62,021 nucleotides of DNA, taken from Lapidilactobacillus bayanensis. Lineage in GTDB: Bacteria; Bacillota; Bacilli; Lactobacillales; Lactobacillaceae. The stretch covers positions 1 to 62,021 of the forward strand of contig NZ_RHOX01000016.1 of the NCBI RefSeq assembly GCF_003946695.1. The letters run 5' to 3'. The position numbers and the translations under genes are program-made. Of this stretch, positions 34,997 to 43,250 are shown piece after piece. The notes beneath the pieces are model-generated. The model was given only the letters and a program-made list of their open reading frames with translations. It had not been told where the DNA came from and searched no databases. Each line of letters starts with the position of its first letter. Within the stretch, counting starts at the first letter, position 1.

Positions 34997-35557
34997 TCAT
35001 CGAGCGTAGTTGTCCAGATAATTATGCATTGAATTATTGAGTAAGGCTTTCCACCGTTTAACGAACTCCTGAGTTGAAAAACCATATTTACCTTTGACCC
35101 ATTCGGTAGTCAGTCCCATATAAGCGTGAAAATAATAATCGCTTAAAAATGCCTGATCTTCGTCAGAAATTTTCCTACCGACCAATATTTCTGGGATCAA
35201 GATCCCAATCTGCATCTCAGTCAATTTATAAAATTCTGTCTGTAAACAGTTTTGTCCTTCAAGCGACAACAATTTTTTATAGTAGTCGCGATTGTCTTGG
35301 AGATAATTCACGATAAACAGCGCCCCTTGATCCCAGTCATTGATATTCGTCAAACTGATGACTGTTGGAAAAAGATCATGCTCAAAGATGGTACTGACAA
35401 GATCATATTTATCTAAGAAGTGATTGTAAAAGCCGCGTCGAGTGATATTGGCTTTTTCAGCGATCATTTTAATTGAGATCTCAGTGAATTCATGGTCTTT
35501 CATCAGCCCTTTAAATGATTTGATTATGTCTAGTTCTATCTGCGAATAGGTTGCCAT
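34997..35557 (-). CDS. TetR-family regulator (TetR_C_8/DhaS-like)
   Basis: A 186-residue regulator: helix-turn-helix ISIKMIAEKANITRRGFYN and HFLDKYDLVSTIF, then a helical domain of the DhaS/TetR_C_8 type. It is encoded 124 bases upstream of the dehydrogenase on the same strand and is the likely owner of the dyad there. It shares the FYNHFLDKYD stretch with the regulator at 17399-17959 but is otherwise different. Confidence 0.85.
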   Translation of the reverse strand: MATYSQIELDIIKSFKGLMKDHEFTEISIKMIAEKANITRRGFYNHFLDKYDLVSTIFEHDLFPTVISLTNINDWDQGALFIVNYLQDNRDYYKKLLSLEGQNCLQTEFYKLTEMQIGILIPEILVGRKISDEDQAFLSDYYFHAYMGLTTEWVKGKYGFSTQEFVKRWKALLNNSMHNYLDNYAR

Positions 35558-35828
35558 CTTTTCACCCCAATTATCTAAACTGTTTTCTTCATATTAGAAC
35601 TGTCCCACAATTAAGTCATCATATCTGACGGATTACTTGATGTTTTTTTTGCGTGGGGTTGGGATAAAGGTATGGTTCCGCTGAGTGGCTTCCACAGATT
35701 TCCAATACCATTCTCGCTTAATAAGTATCCTATTCAAATACCCGTCGTATTTTTGGATACTCATACTATTTTTGTGGAGAATGAAATTGCCGAATCAAGA
35801 TGTCTTTAACTATCAAAAAAATAAGGTC
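35558..35828. other. Intergenic stretch up to an IS30 element
   Basis: Short plus-strand frames are present but none has a convincing ribosome site or recognisable protein. The region may contain the broken left flank of whatever gene the IS30 element entered. Confidence 0.35.
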
Positions 35829-37079
35829 GCAAATTGCAATAGTAAATTAGCCAGTACCGATAAAGCACACAGACGAAGGGCTCATGGGAGTTCCAGGTGG
35901 ATCAGGATTAGGCGGCGCGGCCTTTGCGCGCACGTGCTAATTCCTTTCGAAATACTTCAGCTGGTGTACAGAACTTAAGTAAGCGGCGCGGGAGATGGTT
36001 GAGCCGAGATTCAGCTTGACGGACCAGACTGGGTGTAGCTAGATCGAGTGATTGCCCCTTAGGAAAGTAACGTCTGAGTATACGATTGTGGACCTCATTA
36101 GTGGCGCGTTCGGCCGAGCTATAAGGGTGGACATAATAAGTCTCGGCAACATCCTCAAGCGCAGCCGTTAGCGTGGTGAACTCTGTTCCGTTATCCGCCG
36201 TAACTGTCCGCATAACGTCACCGAATTCAGCCGTAATATTTTGCATGGCATAAGCCACAGATTCAGCGTCTTTACCCTCGATCAAGCGGACAATCTCATA
36301 GCGCGTTTTACGTTCGGTAAACGTTAATAGGACACTCTCGCTACCAGCACGTTTGCCAATGACAGTATCGATCTCAAAATGACCAAACTCGTGGCGCGTT
36401 TCTACTCGCTTTGGCCGTTCTTCAATACTACGACCGAGTAGGCGCTGATGTTGGTGCGAGTGGTGCTGGGTCGTCCGGCGTTTTGTTTTTTCCAGCAGAT
36501 CAAGGTTACGGATCTCCAATAGTTGCGCATCGATATAGTTGTACAAAGTCTTCGTACAGACCATTTTGGCCGGCTTAAATAACCGGTGCTTACGGGCATA
36601 ACCAACAGCAGCGTCCGGCGACCAGCCCTCATGGCAGAACTTATCATCAAAGTAGGCTAAGAAGGCCGTCACTTGGCTAAATTTTAATGGACGTCCACAG
36701 TTTTGCCGCTTTATTTCATAGCGATTCTGAGCGGCTTCAGGGCTGTAAGTTTCAAAGTAGTGTTTCTGATTATTAACGCGTTTAACTTGCGTGACTCGAC
36801 CACGCTTGAGCTCATTATTGACGGTCTGGTGGCAGACGCCTAATCGAATCGCTATTTGCCGTGCTGAGCATCCTTCAATGTGCCAAGCGGCGATTTGACC
36901 GCGTTCGATTTCCGATAAATGGTGACCTTTTGGGCGTGGTGTGATAGACTGTTCTTGCATCAAGACGAAAACTTCTTTCATTGTTTGTTGTAGGAACTTC
37001 AATGATACCTGAATTTTTCGTCTTGGTGTCTTTTTTTTACCATTTTGGCTGGGTGGCTAACTTAATTATAAAACGCGCG
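35829..37079 (-). mobile_element. IS30-family element, complete
   Basis: About 1.25 kb with imperfect inverted ends (left around GCAATAGTAAATTAGCCA, right the complement of TTATAATTAAGTTAGCCA). One transposase gene. The right end truncates a helicase-like gene remnant. Confidence 0.75.
35908..36981 (-). CDS. IS30-family transposase
   Basis: About 357 residues with ARQIAIRLGVCHQTVNNELK as helix-turn-helix and GHFEIDTVIG, TVTADNGTEF and SSAERATNEVHNRILR as the catalytic core. The third motif has ATNE where ERGTNE is usual. The start is uncertain: ATG at 36981 or 36960, or TTG at 37002. Unusually GC-rich and Arg-rich at the C-terminus (ARARKGRAA). Confidence 0.88.
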   Translation of the reverse strand: MKEVFVLMQEQSITPRPKGHHLSEIERGQIAAWHIEGCSARQIAIRLGVCHQTVNNELKRGRVTQVKRVNNQKHYFETYSPEAAQNRYEIKRQNCGRPLKFSQVTAFLAYFDDKFCHEGWSPDAAVGYARKHRLFKPAKMVCTKTLYNYIDAQLLEIRNLDLLEKTKRRTTQHHSHQHQRLLGRSIEERPKRVETRHEFGHFEIDTVIGKRAGSESVLLTFTERKTRYEIVRLIEGKDAESVAYAMQNITAEFGDVMRTVTADNGTEFTTLTAALEDVAETYYVHPYSSAERATNEVHNRILRRYFPKGQSLDLATPSLVRQAESRLNHLPRRLLKFCTPAEVFRKELARARKGRAA

Positions 37080-37080
37080 A

Positions 37081-37294
37081 TCCATTTTGGGAGAAAATTT
37101 TTCCATTTTTAATCGGGAAACGAATAGATTATTCTCATGATAATGATGCAAAATTCACAAGGGATTGTTTGAAATATGCGTATGTTGCATTAAGCCGTCC
37201 TATTTTTTTGGCTGGAGTTGCTGTCCCAATCGCTAACTTAACATCGAATCAAAAAGATAAAATGCTTTCCTATGGGTGGAAAGAAGCAAAATAA
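37081..37294 (+). pseudogene. C-terminal remnant of a UvrD-like defence helicase
   Basis: About 70 codons open from the IS30 edge to a stop at 37292-37294. The peptide contains LKYAYVALSRPIFLAGVAVP, a clear motif VI of UvrD-type helicases, and ends YGWKEAK. The rest of the gene has been lost at the IS30 right end. It is a different protein from the GajB homologue. Confidence 0.55.
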
Positions 37295-37491
37295 TAACTG
37301 AAAAAACCAATAACGTTCATGCATAATACTACAGAGGTAATGGGATAATAAAGACAGAATACAAGAATGAAGAAAATGGCATTGGGGCTCTGAGAATGTT
37401 GTCAAAAATTAACAGTTGGTTCGATGGCCGTTTTTCGTATCATTTCTTAGTGGAAAGTGTACTTTTTAGATTTTGGAATATAAAAATCGAA
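37295..37491. other. Intergenic stretch
   Basis: No gene or site recognised before the large hairpin at 37492. Confidence 0.4.
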
Positions 37492-37549
37492 GATGCAAGT
37501 TGAGGCTGGGTAAAAGATCATTAATTTTTACCCAGCCTCAACTTGCATC
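37492..37549 (-). terminator. Very strong hairpin after the methyltransferase gene
   Basis: Perfect 24-bp arms (37492-37515 and 37526-37549; core GCAAGTTGAGGCTGGGTA) around a 10-base loop. It ends the leftward methyltransferase transcript and may also block transcription from the helicase remnant side. Confidence 0.85.
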
Positions 37550-37573
37550 GATATTCTAATTTTCAGTTTGAAA

Positions 37574-39562
37574 TCAATAATTAGTAATTAGTACTTCCAG
37601 ACTACCTGAATGTTTAGTATTATGGGAAGCGTTTTTATAGCTATAATTCAAGTAATGGATATTATAGTTCTGCGACCATTCGCATAACATAGCATTTCTT
37701 TTTCCCTTGTGTAACATCACGTTGGATAATGCAAATGATATACCACGCAAATTCAAATTATCTAGAAATTTATATAGTTCATTTTCTTGCTTTTCTGTCC
37801 AATTCACAAACCCTCTATTGCCATCGTTGTATGACCCAGTGGTTATTAAGTAAGGGGGATCAGCATAAACAAAAGATTTTTGGGTCAACTGACTAGTATC
37901 TACTTCTGTAAAATAATTATCAGTAAACACGGCATCAATCTCATTCAGATGAATTACAAATCTCCTTAGGTTATCGGCCATTCGCTCAGAAAAATGACTT
38001 CTGTTTTTCCCAAATGGATTATTATATTCCATATTGTTATTAAATCTAAATTGATAGTTAAAGCTATATGCAACCAGAACGTACAGATCTAATGGATTCG
38101 GATTATTATTATAGTCCCTTCTAAATTTTAGAAATCCCGCTTGATTTGTTTTACTGAGTCCATATTCGGTGATGCGTCTGTTAATCTTAGTTATCAACTC
38201 CTCCGGGTTTTTCCCTTGAAAATAGCGGAATAATGAATTTATTTTTGTGTTTATATCATTAAATTGAATATGGTTAGCATTAATATTTATCCCAACATTT
38301 CCACCACCACTAAATAAGTCTAAAAATGTATCAATATTTTGGGGCAATAATGGAAAAATTTGAGGAAGTAGTTTATATTTACCACCGATGTAATTCAATG
38401 GACTCTTAATAAATCCCGCTGCCCCACGTTTTCTAATTTTACTGATACTAGAGTGGTTGTAAATAGTAGGGTTATGTTTGGCTTCGACATATTTAATAGA
38501 ATCTTTGGACTTAAAATAAAATAATAATTCCTCGACAGATGTATCAGGATTTACTTTTTTTGATTTATATTTTCTGTAGGGGATTCGTTTCACCTCAACC
38601 TCCTTATCTATAGAGTTTTCTCTTAATATATCAATTAATTCGTTTTCTGGAACAATACCATCAGTTGAATAACTAACAACGACATGTTTGAATTTAAGAG
38701 AACTAAACAATTCTTTCATAGCCTCTTTTGCTTTTGATTTCATTGCAAAGCTGGACTTTTCTCGACTCGTATCCCGTTGACCAGTTACTCCATGCAACTT
38801 AGGATAATCCCACCTAGCAATTGTTTCTAATACATGATAATTTGGAATATACTGTCTTGAATTATATGGCGTATCAATGTATACAATATCACCGGATAAC
38901 GATTCTTTTAATTTTAGTGCATCTTCCCTATATGCTTTGTTATTTTGACCATTATCTATAATTTCGCTAGGTATCAATTCTAATGGTTTATATGCTCGTT
39001 TGTCCCAGTGCTTTAAGTATGCTCCATAAGTTCCAGTTGTATTAGATACAAAAGGTATCCCCTGAATAAGAGCATCTAACAAATAATAATATTCACCACA
39101 ATTAATTAATTTTTTGCATTTCCACATTTCAATGGTAGTTCTGGCAAAATCAATTCTTTTAGCATTATCAATAGTAAAGTACATTCTCTTGGCAGTTCCT
39201 GCAGGAGAATAGTTTTCTGTTACAAAATCCCCTGAGTATTTATTAACATCTACAGATTGAAAGTATTGAAATGGATTATTTATTCCTGCGGATCTAAGCT
39301 TATTAAATGTCGGTGGTGTATTTAATTCAATAGTAGCTTTCGCAATAACATTTGAAAAACTCATGGTGTCATTACTAATAATGGAGAATTTAGGCTTAAA
39401 GAACTGACCAACAACATTTGAGCCAGCAAACAAATCCACAAATGTATGTTCAGTGCCATCCAAATGTGGTTCCAAGATTTCATTAATATCATTTAAAATA
39501 TGAGCCTTGCTTCCGATAAATCTCAAATAATCACATCCTATTACATCCTTGTTGATTAACAT
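37574..39562 (-). CDS. Two-domain N6-adenine methyltransferase of a FokI-type system
   Basis: A 662-residue fusion of two Dam-type adenine methyltransferases, as in M.FokI (about 650 residues). Domain 1: FIGSK (15-19), motif I FVDLFAGSN (41-49), motif IV IDTPYNSRQY (229-238; DTPY replaces DPPY). Domain 2: YIGGK (391-395), FLDLFSGGG (413-421), DPPY (568-571). Each domain would methylate one strand of an asymmetric site. A TTG at 39526 (giving RFIGSK at the N-terminus, as in relatives) is a plausible alternative start, since an extended -10-like TGCTAGAAT overlaps the first ATG. It is downstream of, and separated by a hairpin from, the endonuclease. Confidence 0.9.
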   Translation of the reverse strand: MLINKDVIGCDYLRFIGSKAHILNDINEILEPHLDGTEHTFVDLFAGSNVVGQFFKPKFSIISNDTMSFSNVIAKATIELNTPPTFNKLRSAGINNPFQYFQSVDVNKYSGDFVTENYSPAGTAKRMYFTIDNAKRIDFARTTIEMWKCKKLINCGEYYYLLDALIQGIPFVSNTTGTYGAYLKHWDKRAYKPLELIPSEIIDNGQNNKAYREDALKLKESLSGDIVYIDTPYNSRQYIPNYHVLETIARWDYPKLHGVTGQRDTSREKSSFAMKSKAKEAMKELFSSLKFKHVVVSYSTDGIVPENELIDILRENSIDKEVEVKRIPYRKYKSKKVNPDTSVEELLFYFKSKDSIKYVEAKHNPTIYNHSSISKIRKRGAAGFIKSPLNYIGGKYKLLPQIFPLLPQNIDTFLDLFSGGGNVGININANHIQFNDINTKINSLFRYFQGKNPEELITKINRRITEYGLSKTNQAGFLKFRRDYNNNPNPLDLYVLVAYSFNYQFRFNNNMEYNNPFGKNRSHFSERMADNLRRFVIHLNEIDAVFTDNYFTEVDTSQLTQKSFVYADPPYLITTGSYNDGNRGFVNWTEKQENELYKFLDNLNLRGISFALSNVMLHKGKRNAMLCEWSQNYNIHYLNYSYKNASHNTKHSGSLEVLITNY

Positions 39563-39615
39563 TCTAGCACAAACAATTATTATTATCTATGCCTTCTAAA
39601 AATAAAGGACGTAAA

Positions 39616-39652
39616 AAATGGGGTATCCCCAAAAATTTCGGGTACTCCATTT
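39616..39652 (-). terminator. Hairpin terminator between endonuclease and methyltransferase genes
   Basis: On the minus strand AAATGGAGTACCCG pairs with GGGGATACCCCATTT and is followed by a T6 run. It lies 16 bases after the endonuclease stop, so the endonuclease transcript would largely stop here and the methyltransferase would need its own promoter. Confidence 0.7.
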
Positions 39653-39668
39653 CATCTAACTCGATATT

Positions 39669-41429
39669 TCATAAAGTTCCAAATATAATTTCTTGGTTCT
39701 TCATATATTCAGGTAAACGATTGGGATCAAGAACATTATTGAGAACCTGGTTAGCACCGATTAATAACTGCTCAACATTCATTGCCCCACCATTTTCTCC
39801 AGTTCTACTACTAGTTTCTCTGAGCTGATCTGAAAACATCCCAACAAACTCACTGCTTATCCATAAATGATAATAAGATGTACTTGGAATTGACTTACTA
39901 AAGTACTTCCACCAATTATTTTTGCTGATATCCTGTTTTCTAATATTATTTTCTGTAATATAACGAACCATTTCGTCTTCTTGGTTTACATTCCTGCCGT
40001 AACCGTCTTTATAAGCCTTAGTATCAACAATAATTCCAAAGTTATCATTGTATACCAATACGTCTGGTCGCCTTCCACCACCTAAATGTATTGCAGACAA
40101 GTTATATGATGTATTAAATAGCTCAGCTGTAATTATTTCAAAAGCTCGGTTTTGTTTTTTATCTCGAGATATTTCAATCAAAGAAATAAAACGCGGATCT
40201 AATGATGTATTTTCCAAAAACTTTTCTTTTATTTTCTCTAAATGTTTATCTTTCAGTACATTATTAATGTTCAATGTTGGAATTGAAAAATCTTGAATTT
40301 TATCTTTTAACTCAATATAGTTTCCATCTATAGATACCCGTATACCACAATTTGACAAACCTAAAACATCATTTTTAATTACATTAATTGAATCATTAAT
40401 ACCTGCTGCTTTCAAATTGGCCATTAATGCCTGCAGTGATTTTCGAGGCGTGTGCATCAATATCTTAATAATTTTTGCTCTTCTAAACCTCAAATAGTCC
40501 CTGTTTTTACCTGTAGTTGCAAAAAACTCCCACCTAACAAACTTTGAAACACGATTGTTTTTTGACTTTCCAATCGATTGGTTTAAGGCATGCAATCCCT
40601 TACCAGTTATTGAGTACGTTGGAAAGCCAGATATTATTTCGCCATAGTCATTTCTGATCTTAGTTCCATGAATTTCTACATATCCAACTTTAGATAGCCA
40701 CTTAGAAATCATACGAGCATACTTATCACTAGTACCCTCAATATCTGACTTTATCTTAGAAATTTCTTTTTTTTCTTGAGCCGACTTTAGATATTGTTGC
40801 ATCAATTTATTTGAATATGATGTAAACCCAGGTTCTCCATAAAAACCAAGCTTATGTCCCAATTGAAATTTAGATAATGAATGATCTATATTCTGAGACA
40901 GTATGGATAATATTCTGGTTGCAGGGGGATAGGAGAGAAATGCCCGTGCCAAAATGGTATCTCTCTCTTTTTCAGTATGAGCTTTTGAAAACAAAGCTCC
41001 CAATTGAGTAATTTCAAATTCACTTGATCTTTCGTCAGGCCTTGCAAAATTTAAAGACACGGCCCAACGTAAGTATCCATCTGAAGTCCAATTATCGGTC
41101 CAAGGCTTTGATTTGTTTTGCGAAGGTATTGTTACTTGGATAAGTCCATCTGCCATTGCCCCCTTCCGACCAACACCGGAACTACTTACTGAATTTCCAT
41201 ACTTATCTTTTGCGCTTCCAACAAGTTCTGAATATGTAAATGTGCTTATGTTAGCTTGTAATTTAGACAACAATTCACTTTTAATATCCTTGAAAAAAAT
41301 TAGTTCAGGAACTAGCTTGTCCCTTAATAACTTATACTGTATAGAATTTGAATCTAATATCTGAACTACATGTTGCAAGTTATCAAACTTTCCTGGATTC
41401 TGTATCCATCCATACGATCTGTTAGCCAT
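39669..41429 (-). CDS. FokI-like type IIS restriction endonuclease
   Basis: A 586-residue protein (FokI has about 580). The N-terminal recognition domains match FokI in many words: YGWIQNPGKFDNLQHVVQ, DNWTSDGYLRWA, SYPPATRIL, GEPGFTS and SDKYARMISKWL. The C-terminal cleavage domain has HLGGGRRPD (Asp456) and IIVDTKAY (Asp469, Lys471), the PD-D/ExK site corresponding to FokI Asp450, Asp467 and Lys469. It should cut a few bases outside an asymmetric site after dimerising. GGATG, FokI's site, is plausible but unproven. AAGGGGGTT precedes the ATG. Confidence 0.93.
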   Translation of the reverse strand: MANRSYGWIQNPGKFDNLQHVVQILDSNSIQYKLLRDKLVPELIFFKDIKSELLSKLQANISTFTYSELVGSAKDKYGNSVSSSGVGRKGAMADGLIQVTIPSQNKSKPWTDNWTSDGYLRWAVSLNFARPDERSSEFEITQLGALFSKAHTEKERDTILARAFLSYPPATRILSILSQNIDHSLSKFQLGHKLGFYGEPGFTSYSNKLMQQYLKSAQEKKEISKIKSDIEGTSDKYARMISKWLSKVGYVEIHGTKIRNDYGEIISGFPTYSITGKGLHALNQSIGKSKNNRVSKFVRWEFFATTGKNRDYLRFRRAKIIKILMHTPRKSLQALMANLKAAGINDSINVIKNDVLGLSNCGIRVSIDGNYIELKDKIQDFSIPTLNINNVLKDKHLEKIKEKFLENTSLDPRFISLIEISRDKKQNRAFEIITAELFNTSYNLSAIHLGGGRRPDVLVYNDNFGIIVDTKAYKDGYGRNVNQEDEMVRYITENNIRKQDISKNNWWKYFSKSIPSTSYYHLWISSEFVGMFSDQLRETSSRTGENGGAMNVEQLLIGANQVLNNVLDPNRLPEYMKNQEIIFGTL

Positions 41430-41785
41430 GAGAACCCCCTTAATTAACTAATAACTGATTTTCTAAAATTAGTTTGTTACTTTAAGAACCCACTAACAAA
41501 AAGTAGGTGTACGATACTAATATCACTGATACGACAACACTTTATCAAACTAAACCAGTTGTCAATTTACCGTCAAAAGATTAAGAAAAACATTTTTAAC
41601 TATTATTCAGTCATGGTATTAGGCCTATTATCATTAAGTGTATCAGGTTGATATGCAAAAAAGGTAATTCGACTTAAGCTATATATTCTATGCGAACTAC
41701 TTTTTACATTTACATAATTTTATAGCTATCACAAAACAAGCTTTTCTGTATTTTTTTCTATTATAGCATCCTTATTAAGGGCTGA
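41430..41785. other. Regulatory gap upstream of the restriction gene
   Basis: About 355 bp without a gene. On the minus strand a TTGACA near 41550 and AT-rich words are possible promoter parts for the endonuclease, but no spacing fits well. No controller-protein gene is visible. Confidence 0.4.
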
Positions 41786-42910
41786 CTAACACCTCAGACT
41801 TTGATCTGGTCTCGAATCGGGTTGTTTGATTTCCGGATTCTGTTTAGCAAATGCTTGTAGCTGCTTTTGCGTTCGCTCACTGATTTCTTCGTGTATCTCA
41901 TGTAACTGGTTTTTAAATTGTGCTTTTTGTTGTGAATTAGTCGTTTGCTGAACTTGTTGTTGCAAGCCTTGATAGGACTTATTAAGATCATAGGCTGATA
42001 GCTTTTTTAGATCATGCGCAGGCTCTTTTGGGGCTTCTTGTAAGCCTAATTGTTTGGTTAAGCCATCGCTAAGTTCAATCACTTTGTTGCTCACTTGCTG
42101 GATCTCACTTAAAGCACTATGGATCACGGCTTTATCTTTAGCCCAGGTGGCCACGTAACCGAGTGAGTAGTTGCTGGTATCAACGCCAATATTTTGCATG
42201 GCAACATACGCAACCGCTTCGGCTTGGGTTTCCTGATAGGCTCGTGGCCGATCTTTAAAGGCTGATTTTAAGCCGTGTAGCTGGCTATGCGCATATTCGT
42301 GATATAACGTCTTTAGTTTCAAAGCATTGTCGGGCTCATCGCCACCAATGACGATTTCATTAGTGCTGGGTTGAAAATACCCTTTAGCCCCATTTAGCGA
42401 CGCTAAAGGCACTTCGCTGACTTTAAGGTCGGTTTGTTGATTTAAATAATCTTTGAACGCGTTATATAAGCTTGTCACATTCTGATGATCGGCTAAATTT
42501 TCTTTGACAAAGTCTTTAGCACTTAACACTGGTTCACCGCTAGTTTGTGCCACATCAAAGACGGGTAGATAACGATAACCGACAATGGCCCGCTCATCGG
42601 TGGTGTCAAGTCGCTTTTGATTAGCGGGCGTTAATTTCTTAATAATCGGTGCCGCAATTCGAATGGATTTAGCGCCCTTATTAACGGTGCGGTTAAAATC
42701 TGTTTGCCATTGCTTAAATCCCGCGACTTGGGTCGCTTGCGGATTTTGCGCATAAATCAAATCAATGTTTCTGGCGCTATAATGATGAAATTTAGCCAGG
42801 GTATTGAGATACTTTTTAAATTGGTCACTATCAGTTAATTTTAGGATTTGCTGTTCGGCTTGGGCGACTAATTGTGCTTTCCAGGCTTTAACGTCTGCTT
42901 TACTCGGCAT
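41786..42910 (-). CDS. LtrC/ArdC-like protein: ssDNA-binding domain plus zinc-metalloprotease motif
   Basis: A 374-residue protein. The first 120 residues resemble the ArdC ssDNA-binding domain (ARNIDLIYAQNPQATQVAGF, then FKQWQTDFNRTVNKGAKSI). The middle has a HEXXH zinc site (TLYHEYAHSQLHG) as in LtrC-like plasmid proteins, and the C-terminal third is helical. ArdC proteins counter restriction after transfer. The last 25 residues (QKQLQAFAKQNPEIK) match the tail of the toxin at 59900-60406. It is the last gene of the transfer operon. Confidence 0.8.
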   Translation of the reverse strand: MPSKADVKAWKAQLVAQAEQQILKLTDSDQFKKYLNTLAKFHHYSARNIDLIYAQNPQATQVAGFKQWQTDFNRTVNKGAKSIRIAAPIIKKLTPANQKRLDTTDERAIVGYRYLPVFDVAQTSGEPVLSAKDFVKENLADHQNVTSLYNAFKDYLNQQTDLKVSEVPLASLNGAKGYFQPSTNEIVIGGDEPDNALKLKTLYHEYAHSQLHGLKSAFKDRPRAYQETQAEAVAYVAMQNIGVDTSNYSLGYVATWAKDKAVIHSALSEIQQVSNKVIELSDGLTKQLGLQEAPKEPAHDLKKLSAYDLNKSYQGLQQQVQQTTNSQQKAQFKNQLHEIHEEISERTQKQLQAFAKQNPEIKQPDSRPDQSLRC

Positions 42911-42913
42911 TGT

Positions 42914-43129
42914 CTACCCCTCCTCATCTTCAAAAATATCATTCAATATAGGGGCTACGTTGATTTGAATCGGGGTCGTGCCATAAAGGGCGATGTAGCC
43001 ATCAGCTAATTTTTGCCAGGCTACTTGATAATAAGCGCCGTTACCAGTGATTTCTTTTAAATACTTGTAGGTTCCTTTAGCTTGCAAAACGGGTAATTCA
43101 CTGGCTAAAACTGCTAATTCGTTGTTCAT
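42914..43129 (-). CDS. Small conserved plasmid protein
   Basis: A 71-residue protein (NELAVLASELPVLQAKGTYK to FEDEEG) with a short helical head and a beta-rich middle. It ends 3 bases before the LtrC/ArdC-like gene, and the latter's ribosome site lies inside its acidic tail. No family was recognised; it belongs to the transfer operon by position. Confidence 0.65.
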   Translation of the reverse strand: MNNELAVLASELPVLQAKGTYKYLKEITGNGAYYQVAWQKLADGYIALYGTTPIQINVAPILNDIFEDEEG

Positions 43130-43250
43130 TCTATGATCTCCTTTGCTTTGCTAATCTCACCCGTTGTTTGGGTTTACTTTTAGGGTTGTAAAAGTGAACC
43201 TAAATGACGGGTTCACCAACCGGAACGTAGTGCAGGGCGGTAGGCAGGTT

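Noticed and set aside
35685..35978. ORF running into the IS30 left end
   Set aside because: It has no ribosome site, crosses the IS boundary and has no protein-like pattern.
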